DNA of 64,000 nt from Streptomyces sp. NBC_01571. GTDB taxonomy: Bacteria; Actinomycetota; Actinomycetes; Streptomycetales; Streptomycetaceae. The position numbers and the translations under genes are program-made. Below the pieces are notes generated by a model. The model was not told the DNA's origin. It searched no databases and saw only the letters and a program-made list of their open reading frames with translations. This document shows, one piece after another, positions 8,125 to 16,722 of the stretch. Within the stretch, counting starts at the first letter, position 1. Every line of letters begins with the position of its first letter. The stretch lies in the NCBI RefSeq assembly GCF_026339875.1, contig NZ_JAPEPZ010000001.1, forward strand, positions 7,130,001 to 7,194,000. The letters run 5' to 3'.

Positions 8125-8176
8125 GACGTACTGCCCCGGCTCAGCCTTCGAGGTCCCTGAGCCGGGGCAGTACGTC
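8125..8176. terminator. Bidirectional terminator inside the oxidoreductase 3' end
   Basis: The arms 8125-8144 and 8157-8176 are perfectly complementary over 20 bp with a 12-nt loop. The stem lies between the convergent glcP and oxidoreductase genes. Its left arm covers the oxidoreductase stop codon (8141-8143) and its right arm falls in the last codons of that gene, so the hairpin is partly protein-coding. Confidence 0.85.
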
Positions 8177-9121
8177 TTCGCAGAACAGGCGCAGGCTGCG
8201 CCAGCCCTCCTCGACGGGCATGCCACCGGACAGCGGATGGAGCACGTAGTTGTCGAGTCCCTGGGCCGCACACGCTTCGGGCGTCAGGACGCGGTACACG
8301 CCCTCGTCGCGCAGCTCCTCGACCGTGGTGGCCGCCGACTTCACCGCCGAGCGGATGTCACCGGACTGCCAGGAGGCGTACGTCCGTGCCTCGTGCAGGA
8401 AGTGCCGGCCGTACGCGGCCCACGTCCGGTCCGGGTCCTCGGCGACGTGCAGCAGCGGGGTCTCGGCGGCGGGCATCATGGTCCAGCCCTCGGTGCCGTA
8501 CTCGGTCAGCCGCTCCTTGTAGTACGCCTCCAGGTCGGGAAGGTGCGCGCTGGGGAAGAACGGCAGGCCGAGCCGGGCGGCGCGACGGGCGGCGGCCCGC
8601 GAGGATCCGCCCACCAGCAGCAGGGGATGCGGATCCGAGAACGGGCGCGGGGTGACCCGTACCGTGCGGCCCCGGTAGGTGAACTCCTCGCCCGTCCATG
8701 CCTTCAGCACCGTCTCCAGCACCTCGTCCTGGAGCCGGCCGCGCCGCTTCCAGTCGACGTCGAACAGGGCGTACTCCTCCGGCCGGTAGCCGATGCCCGC
8801 CACCGTGACCAGCCGCCCGCCGCTCAGCAGATCGAGTACGGCGACGTCCTCGGCGAGCCGCAGCGGATCGTGCAGCGGGCCGATGATCGCCGAGACGGTG
8901 ACCGCGAGGTGCCGGGTCGCGCCGAGGACCGCACCCGCGAAGGTGAACGGCGAGGGCAGCCAGTTGTCGGCGACGCCGTGATGTTCCTCGGTCTGCACGG
9001 TGGTGACGCCGTGGTCGTCGGCGTAGGCGGACATCTCGACGGCGGCCCGGTAGCGGGCGCTCAGCGACGCGGGGGTCGCGTCCGGGTCGACGAGGTTGAA
9101 GCGCACGACCGTCACGGGCAT
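8141..9121 (-). CDS. LLM-class flavin-dependent oxidoreductase
   Basis: 326 residues with the bacterial luciferase-like (LLM) fold that uses FMN or F420. It starts MPVTVVRFNLVDP; the region TVQTEEHHGVADNWLPSPF is the typical second strand/helix of the barrel. Further typical parts are LRLAEDVAVLDLLSGGRLVTVAGIG and LLVGGSSRAAARRAARLG. ATG at 9121 is preferred because GAAGGGGG precedes it and the residues before it are not family-like. It lies 46 bp downstream of the NCS1 permease on the same strand, probably one operon, which hints at a nucleobase-like or heterocyclic substrate. The substrate cannot be deduced from sequence. The final codons overlap a perfect terminator stem. Confidence 0.88.
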   Translation of the reverse strand: MPVTVVRFNLVDPDATPASLSARYRAAVEMSAYADDHGVTTVQTEEHHGVADNWLPSPFTFAGAVLGATRHLAVTVSAIIGPLHDPLRLAEDVAVLDLLSGGRLVTVAGIGYRPEEYALFDVDWKRRGRLQDEVLETVLKAWTGEEFTYRGRTVRVTPRPFSDPHPLLLVGGSSRAAARRAARLGLPFFPSAHLPDLEAYYKERLTEYGTEGWTMMPAAETPLLHVAEDPDRTWAAYGRHFLHEARTYASWQSGDIRSAVKSAATTVEELRDEGVYRVLTPEACAAQGLDNYVLHPLSGGMPVEEGWRSLRLFCEDVLPRLRDLEG

Positions 9122-9167
9122 GGGGAGCCCCCTTCGTGTGTGGAGAGGGACGGTAGCTGACGGATCG

Positions 9168-10610
9168 TCAGACAGCCATAGCCGCGCGCTCCTCGGCGGA
9201 TTCCGCCCCGGGGGCCACCGGGGGTTTCGGCAGGACGGCGTAGAGGACGAAGGAGGTCGCCATCGTCGCCGCCCAGCCGAGGCCGTACGCACCGACCGGG
9301 TTGCCCGTCGCCAGCGGGCCCGTGAACCAGTCGGACGTGGTGAACAGCAGTCCGCAGCCGAGGCCGAGCGCCCACGCCGCGACCGCGGCCGGGCTGAAGC
9401 CGCCCCGGTACCAGTAGGCGCTGGTCCGTGTGGTGTCGAGCAGGGCCCCGGCGTCGTACGCCGGTCGGCGCAGCATGTCCGCGCCGAAGACGCCGGCCCA
9501 GGCCGAGAACGTGACCGCCAGCAGGGTCAGGAACGCGAGGAACGAGCCGATGAAGGACGGCGCGACCAGCATCAGGACGCCGCCGAGGAGCAGCGAGATG
9601 ACGGCGTTGACCGCGACCGCCCAGGGGCGCGGCAGTCTGATGCCGAGGGCCTGCGCGGTGAAGCCCGCCGAGTACATCGACATGGCGTTGATCAGCACCA
9701 TGCCGACCAGGGCGATGAGCAGGTACGGCACCGCCATCCACAGAGGGAGGACCGAGCCGAGGAACGAGACCGGGTCGACGGCCGAGGCCAGGTCCGGTGT
9801 GGCGACCGCCATGACCGCGCCCATCAGGGTCAGCGGGAGTACGACGACGACGGCGCCGCCGAGGGAGTTGCACACGATCGCGGCGGACGAGGCCCGGCGC
9901 GGCAGATAGCGCGTGAAGTCCGGAGCGGAGGGCACCCAGCTGATCCCGCCCGCCGCGATCAGGCCGATGCCCGTGATCATCAGGTGCGTCGGCCCCGCCG
10001 GCCGCCGCAGGACCTCGCCCCAGTCCGTCCTGGCGATCAAACGGCCGAGAACGAGCAGGGAGAACGCGGCGAAGAGACAGGTCGCCCACCTGTTGCACCG
10101 GCGCACGGCGTTGATGCCGAGGCCGGAGATCACGAACGTCGCGACCACGAAGAGCAGCAGGGTCACGAGGATCAGGAACGTGCTGCTCTCGATGCCGAAG
10201 ACGATGTCCAGGACGGTCAGCAGGGCGTAGGCGCCGGTCACCGCGTTGATCGTCTCCCAGCCCCAGCGCGAGACCCAGATCAGCGAGCCGGGCAGGAGGT
10301 TCCCGCGCTGGCCGAAGACCGCACGGGACAGGGCCATGCCCGGGGCTCCGCCCCGTTTGCCCGCGATGCCGATCAGCCCGACCAGGCCGTACGACACGGT
10401 CGGCGCCACGGTGGCGACCACCAGGATCTGCGAGAGATCGAGTCCGTACGAGACGGCCAGGGTGGCGCCCATGGTCAGCAGCAGGACGGTGATGTTGGCG
10501 GCCACCCAGGTGGGGAAGAGGTCGCGGGTTCGCGCGTGCCGCTCGGAGTTCGGCACGGGCTCGATGCCACGCGTTTCGAGGGCGCCATCGGTGGGCTCGG
10601 TGGTGCTCAT
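9168..10610 (-). CDS. NCS1-family nucleobase/vitamin:cation symporter
   Basis: 480 residues with about 12 transmembrane helices, as in cytosine, allantoin, hydantoin or pyridoxine permeases. Supporting stretches are DLFPTWVAANITVLLLTMGA (TM1), RAVFGQRGNLLPGSLIWVSR with a Trp-Gly pair in TM3, GISWVPSAPDFTRYLPR in the TM6 region and MSMYSAGFTAQALGI in TM8. The ATG at 10610 is preferred over an in-frame TTG six bases upstream. TATGAT (10624-10619 on the minus strand) ends 8 nt before the ATG, suggesting a leaderless transcript. It is the first gene of a likely two-gene unit with the LLM oxidoreductase. CodB, PucI/HyuP or PyrP-type substrates are all possible. Confidence 0.87.
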   Translation of the reverse strand: MSTTEPTDGALETRGIEPVPNSERHARTRDLFPTWVAANITVLLLTMGATLAVSYGLDLSQILVVATVAPTVSYGLVGLIGIAGKRGGAPGMALSRAVFGQRGNLLPGSLIWVSRWGWETINAVTGAYALLTVLDIVFGIESSTFLILVTLLLFVVATFVISGLGINAVRRCNRWATCLFAAFSLLVLGRLIARTDWGEVLRRPAGPTHLMITGIGLIAAGGISWVPSAPDFTRYLPRRASSAAIVCNSLGGAVVVVLPLTLMGAVMAVATPDLASAVDPVSFLGSVLPLWMAVPYLLIALVGMVLINAMSMYSAGFTAQALGIRLPRPWAVAVNAVISLLLGGVLMLVAPSFIGSFLAFLTLLAVTFSAWAGVFGADMLRRPAYDAGALLDTTRTSAYWYRGGFSPAAVAAWALGLGCGLLFTTSDWFTGPLATGNPVGAYGLGWAATMATSFVLYAVLPKPPVAPGAESAEERAAMAV

Positions 10611-10682
10611 GGACAATGATCATAGATTATGTCGGTTTGTCGCCTTTGGTCCTTCCTTGCCTCCCCCGTGTGAGGTCACGGG

Positions 10683-10719
10683 TTCCCTTCCCGGCAAGGG
10701 AATCTCCCTCCCCGGGGAG
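10683..10719 (+). other. Two small hairpins in the ftsY leader
   Basis: TTCCCTT (10683-10689) pairs with AAGGGAA (10696-10702), and CTCCCCGGGGAG (10708-10719) is a perfect palindrome 23 bp before the ftsY start. They fall between the divergent permease gene and ftsY. They could be operator half-sites or RNA structure; no function can be assigned. Confidence 0.4.
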
Positions 10720-10742
10720 CGATGACTGATACTGGGGGCGTT

Positions 10743-11954
10743 ATGGAAACCGTCATCCTTGCTGTAGTCATCGCCGTGGTCGTGATCGGCGCACTCGGCG
10801 GGCTCGTCATCGGCAGTCGCCGGAAGAAGCCGCTGCCCCCGGCGCCCCCCACCACGCCCGACATCACCGCCCCTCCCGCCGAGCCGCACCTCGGCGACGA
10901 GGCCGAGACCCCGCGCGACGAAGCGCGCCGGACGATAGAGGAGGTGGACCTTCCGGACGGCTCGTCGCCGTCCGGCGTCGCCGTCGAGGAACCCGCGCCC
11001 GTCATCGAGGCGCCCGCGATCGAGATCCCGGAGCCCACCGCCGGACGCCTGGTGCGGCTGCGCAGCCGGCTCTCCCGCTCGCAGAACGCGCTCGGCAAGG
11101 GGCTGCTCACGCTCCTCTCGCGCGAGCACCTCGACGAGGACACCTGGGAGGAGATCGAGGACACGCTCCTGACCGCGGACGTCGGCGTGCAGCCCACCCA
11201 GGACCTGGTCGAGCGGCTGCGCGCGCGCGTGAAGGTGCTCGGCACCCGCACGCCCGACGAACTGCGCTCGCTGCTGCGCGAGGAGCTCCTGCAGATCCTC
11301 GTCCCCGAGTTCGACCGCACGGTCAAGACGGACTCGAACCTCGACACCCCGGGCATCGTGATGGTCGTCGGGGTCAACGGCACCGGTAAGACCACCACCA
11401 CCGGCAAGCTCGCCCGCGTGCTCGTGGCCGACGGCAAGAACGTGGTGCTCGGCGCCGCCGACACCTTCCGCGCCGCCGCCGCCGACCAGCTGCAGACCTG
11501 GGGCGAGCGCGTCGGCGCCCGCACCGTGCGCGGCCCCGAGGGCGGCGACCCCGCCTCGATCGCCTTCGACGCGGTCAAGGAGGGCATCGAGGAGGGCGCG
11601 GACGTCGTCCTCATCGACACCGCCGGGCGCCTGCACACCAAGACCGGCCTCATGGACGAGCTCGGCAAGGTCAAGCGGGTCGTCGAGAAGCACGCGCCGC
11701 TCGACGAGGTGCTGCTCGTCCTCGACGCCACCACCGGCCAGAACGGTCTCATCCAGGCCCGGGTCTTCGCCGAGGTCGTCGACATCACCGGCATCGTGCT
11801 GACCAAGCTGGACGGCACCGCCAAGGGCGGCATCGTGATCGCGGTCCAGCGCGAGCTGGGCGTACCGGTCAAGCTGGTGGGTCTGGGCGAGGGCGCGGAC
11901 GACCTGGCCCCGTTCGAGCCCGAGGCGTTCGTGGACGCGCTCATTGGCGAGTGA
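10743..11954 (+). CDS. ftsY: Signal recognition particle receptor FtsY
   Basis: 403 residues. FtsY is the membrane-associated GTPase that docks the Ffh-4.5S RNA particle with SecYEG. The N-terminus METVILAVVIAVVVIGALGG is a true transmembrane helix, typical of actinobacterial FtsY, followed by an acidic Pro/Glu-rich linker to about residue 100. The NG domain has GVNGTGKTTTTGKLA (G1, about 210), the DTFRAAA motif, DTAGRL (G3) and TKLDGTAKGG (G4/G5). ATG at 10743 is preferred over 10722 because ACTGGGGG precedes it and the alternative adds a polar MTDTGGV. A strong hairpin terminator follows. Confidence 0.97.
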   Translation: METVILAVVIAVVVIGALGGLVIGSRRKKPLPPAPPTTPDITAPPAEPHLGDEAETPRDEARRTIEEVDLPDGSSPSGVAVEEPAPVIEAPAIEIPEPTAGRLVRLRSRLSRSQNALGKGLLTLLSREHLDEDTWEEIEDTLLTADVGVQPTQDLVERLRARVKVLGTRTPDELRSLLREELLQILVPEFDRTVKTDSNLDTPGIVMVVGVNGTGKTTTTGKLARVLVADGKNVVLGAADTFRAAAADQLQTWGERVGARTVRGPEGGDPASIAFDAVKEGIEEGADVVLIDTAGRLHTKTGLMDELGKVKRVVEKHAPLDEVLLVLDATTGQNGLIQARVFAEVVDITGIVLTKLDGTAKGGIVIAVQRELGVPVKLVGLGEGADDLAPFEPEAFVDALIGE

Positions 11955-11973
11955 TCCCGGCTTAGGCGTACAG

Positions 11974-12013
11974 GAAGCGCCCGTTCCCCCGGTGCGACGG
12001 GAACGGGCGCTTC
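11974..12013. terminator. Bidirectional terminator between ftsY and the PriPol gene
   Basis: GAAGCGCCCGTTCCC (11974-11988) and GGGAACGGGCGCTTC (11999-12013) form a perfect 15-bp stem with a 10-nt loop. A partial third copy of the arm follows at about 12023. It lies between convergent genes. Confidence 0.9.
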
Positions 12014-12064
12014 GTCGTACCGGGGGAACGGGCGCCCTGTCGTACCGGCGCGCGTCGGCCGGGG

Positions 12065-12727
12065 TTACGCGCGCGACCGGTGCGCCACGTAGGCCAGCGT
12101 CCCCAGCAGCAGCCGTGCCTGCGGCGGCCTGGTGGCCGAGTCCAGCGCGGGGGAGCGCAGCCAGCGGACCGGGCCGAGGCCGGCGCGATCGGAGGGCGGC
12201 GCCGTGATGAACGTACCGGGACCCAGGCCGTGCAGGTCGAGGGAGGCGTCGTCCCAGCCCATCCGGTAGAGCAGCTCGGGAAGTTCGGCCGCCGCGCCGG
12301 GGGCGACGAAGAAGTGGGCGCGGCCGCCCGGGGTGGCGGTCACGGGGCCGGTGGGCAGCCCCATCCGCTCCAGCCGGACCAGCGCGCGCCGTCCGGCGGG
12401 CTCGGCGACCTCGATCACGTCGAAGGCGCGGCCGACCGGCAGCATCATCGCGGCACCCGGGAACTCGGACCAGGCCCCGGACACCTCGTCGAGCGTCGCG
12501 CCCGCCGGGATCACCGGTGCGAAGTCCAGCGGATGCGCCCCCGGCGCGCTGCAGCCGGCCCTTCCGCACGAACACGCTCCCGCGGCGGCCCGGGCGCCGG
12601 GAACCACGTCCCACCCCCACAGTCCGGTGAACTCTGCCACCGCGGTGCACTCCGACGAGCGGCCGCGGCGGCGGGAGCCGGGCCGGATCTCGCGAATCCC
12701 CCGGCTGCTGCCGATCGTGAAGCCCAT
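12065..12727 (-). CDS. PriPol-type (bifunctional DNA primase/polymerase N-terminal) domain protein
   Basis: 220 residues. The region CSCGRAGCSAPGAHPLDF resembles the Cys/PGKHP segment of Prim-Pol proteins, and TPGGRAHFFVAPG matches their Gly-Gly-x-His core motif. The acidic motif expected near the active site is only FDVIEV, so one catalytic carboxylate may be missing and activity is doubtful. There is no helicase or helix-turn-helix domain, unlike plasmid and phage primases; the protein is a single stand-alone domain. ATG at 12727 follows GGAGGGGG. It is convergent with ftsY and divergent from nsdA. Related proteins occur at this place in other Streptomyces; their role is unknown. Confidence 0.75.
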   Translation of the reverse strand: MGFTIGSSRGIREIRPGSRRRGRSSECTAVAEFTGLWGWDVVPGARAAAGACSCGRAGCSAPGAHPLDFAPVIPAGATLDEVSGAWSEFPGAAMMLPVGRAFDVIEVAEPAGRRALVRLERMGLPTGPVTATPGGRAHFFVAPGAAAELPELLYRMGWDDASLDLHGLGPGTFITAPPSDRAGLGPVRWLRSPALDSATRPPQARLLLGTLAYVAHRSRA

Positions 12728-13210
12728 GCCCCCTCCAACGGGTCCGACGCACCCGCGGTTACGACCCGGATGCAAACCGTTACTCACTGTGCCCGCGCCT
12801 GTGTCCGTGCCCGTGCCCATGTCCGTGCTCATGCCCCTGGATGCCGCGCGGCTCCGGCGGCGCGCGGGAGCGCTCCGAGGGTTGCGTTCCACCCTGTGCG
12901 CCCCCGCGTGCATCGCTACGCCCACTTCTGGCTGTCCTATGTCAAGTGAATCGCGTACTGGCGATCCGGAGTTCATTCGAAGGGGTGGCGAAAGGTGGCG
13001 TTTCGTGGATCGCCATGGCTGGACGGGTGATCGTAGGATTACTTTGAGTGCACGAGTCCCGAGGACGAATGCACTCGTGGGTATGCCGGAGGCAACTCGG
13101 CTTCCCGTTCGAAGGGTGAGAACCACCGGACGTGCGGCCGTATTTACCGGCATTCTGATAGGGCTTGGCGCACGCAGCGTACAAGTGGTCTCAGGGATGG
13201 GGGCGTTCCA
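12728..13210. other. Intergenic region between PriPol gene and nsdA
   Basis: 483 bp with no credible gene. It holds a run of hexanucleotide repeats (12789-12836), then AT-richer DNA from about 12940 (GTCAAGTGAATCGCG; GGATTACTTTGAGTGC), presumably the nsdA promoter region. GAGTGCA (13046-13052) with TGCACTC (13070-13076), and the overlapping CACGAGT (13051-13057) with ACTCGTG (13073-13079), make two mutually exclusive hairpins about 135 bp before nsdA. Confidence 0.45.
12789..12836. repeat. Degenerate hexanucleotide repeat (GTGCCC-like, about 8 units)
   Basis: Eight consecutive hexamers are variants of GTGCCC (GTGCCC, GTGTCC, ATGTCC, GTGCTC, ATGCCC and so on). It is intergenic, upstream of the PriPol gene and nsdA. 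A similar run of hexamers occurs near 39853-39882. Confidence 0.6.
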
Positions 13211-14686
13211 GTGGGCGGCAACGGCGGAAGCGGTGTGAACGCTGACAAGCGCCCGAATGAGCTGTTGGGCTCGTGGTTCGTGCGCAGTGGCTGGTCGAAG
13301 GGCGAGCTGGCGCGCCAAGTGAACCGCAGGGCCCGTCAACTGGGGGCCAGTCACATCTCCACGGACACCTCACGGGTGCGCCGCTGGCTGGACGGCGAGA
13401 ACCCGCGTGAGCCGATTCCGCGGATCCTGTCCGAGCTGTTCTCCGAGCGGTTCGGCTGTGTCGTCGCCGTCGAGGACCTCGGCCTGCGCGCCGCCCACCA
13501 GTCACCTTCCGTGTCGGGTGTCGACCTGCCCTGGACCGGCCCGCAGACCGTGGCCCTGATCAGCGAGTACTCGCGCAGCGACCTGATGCTCGCGCGGCGC
13601 GGCTTCCTCGGCAGCTCGCTGGCCCTCTCCGCCGGGCCGGCCCTCATCGAACCGATGCAGCGCTGGCTGGTGCCCACCCCCACCCCGCCCCCGGAGGAGC
13701 CCGAGCACCCGGCGGCAGCCCGCCGCGCCGGCCGGCTCTCCGCGCCGGAGCTGGATCTGCTGGAGTCCACCACCATGATGTTCCGCCAGTGGGACGCCCA
13801 GTGCGGCGGCGGCCTGCGGCGCAAGGCGGTCGTCGGCCAGTTGCACGAGGTGACCGACCTGCTCCAGGAGCCCCAGCCCGCGGCGACCAGCCGGCGTCTG
13901 TTCAAGGTCGCCGCCGAGCTGGCCGAGCTGGCGGGCTGGATGAGCTACGACGTGGGTCTGCAGCCCACCGCGCAGAAGTACTTCGTGCTCGCCCTGCACG
14001 CCGCCAAGGAGGCCGGCGACAAACCGCTGGGCTCGTACATCCTCTCCAGCATGAGCCGCCAGATGATCCACCTCGGCCGGCCCGACGACGCGCTGGAGCT
14101 GATCCACCTCGCGCAGTACGGGAGCCGGGACTGCGCGAGCCCGCGCACCCAGTCCATGCTGTATGCGATGGAGGCCCGCGCCTACGCCAACATGGGACAG
14201 CCGGGAAAGTGCAAGCGTGCCGTCCGGATGGCCGAGGACAGCTTCGAGGACGTCCACGACTGGGACGACCCCGACCCCGACTGGATCCGGTTCTTCTCGC
14301 AGGCCGAGCTGCACGGCGAGAACTCGCACTCCTTCCGCGACCTCGCCTACGTCGCGGGCCGCAGCCCCACCTACGCCTCGCTCTCCGAGCCCCTGATGCA
14401 GAAGGCCGTCGACCTCTTCGCCAAGGACTCCGAACACCAGCGTTCGTACGCACTCAACCTCATCGGCTTGGCCACCGTGCACCTGCTGCGGCGCGAGCCC
14501 GAGCAGAGTGCGGTATTGGCCACGGACGCGATGGCGGTCGCCAGGAAAGTGCGCTCGGAGCGCGTCAACACTCGTATCCGAAAGACGGTCGACACGGCCG
14601 TCCGTGACTTCGGTGAGCTCGCGGAGGTCGTGGACCTCGCCGAGCAGCTCGCCGTGAACCTGCCGGAGACCGCGGAAGCGGTCTGA
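13211..14686 (+). CDS. nsdA: NsdA, TPR-type negative regulator of development and antibiotic production
   Basis: 491 residues starting at GTG 13211. I recognise it as NsdA from the N-terminus (NELLGSWFVRSGWSKGELAR followed by a helix-turn-helix-like segment with RVRRWLDGENPREPIP) and the long alpha-helical C-terminal part with TPR-like repeats (AELAELAGWMSYDVGLQPTA, then YSRDCASPRTQSML-type helices). In S. coelicolor nsdA disruption increases sporulation and antibiotic production, hence negative regulator of Streptomyces differentiation. The layout (HTH, hydrophobic RRGFLGSSLALSAGPA stretch, TPRs) is that of Bld/NsdA-type transcriptional regulators. It is followed by the nitrogen cluster in a separate unit. 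Confidence 0.9.
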   Translation: MGGNGGSGVNADKRPNELLGSWFVRSGWSKGELARQVNRRARQLGASHISTDTSRVRRWLDGENPREPIPRILSELFSERFGCVVAVEDLGLRAAHQSPSVSGVDLPWTGPQTVALISEYSRSDLMLARRGFLGSSLALSAGPALIEPMQRWLVPTPTPPPEEPEHPAAARRAGRLSAPELDLLESTTMMFRQWDAQCGGGLRRKAVVGQLHEVTDLLQEPQPAATSRRLFKVAAELAELAGWMSYDVGLQPTAQKYFVLALHAAKEAGDKPLGSYILSSMSRQMIHLGRPDDALELIHLAQYGSRDCASPRTQSMLYAMEARAYANMGQPGKCKRAVRMAEDSFEDVHDWDDPDPDWIRFFSQAELHGENSHSFRDLAYVAGRSPTYASLSEPLMQKAVDLFAKDSEHQRSYALNLIGLATVHLLRREPEQSAVLATDAMAVARKVRSERVNTRIRKTVDTAVRDFGELAEVVDLAEQLAVNLPETAEAV

Positions 14687-16696
<2,010 letters not shown>

Positions 16697-16722
16697 GCGG
16701 AAGAACAGAACAGGAGCGCTGG

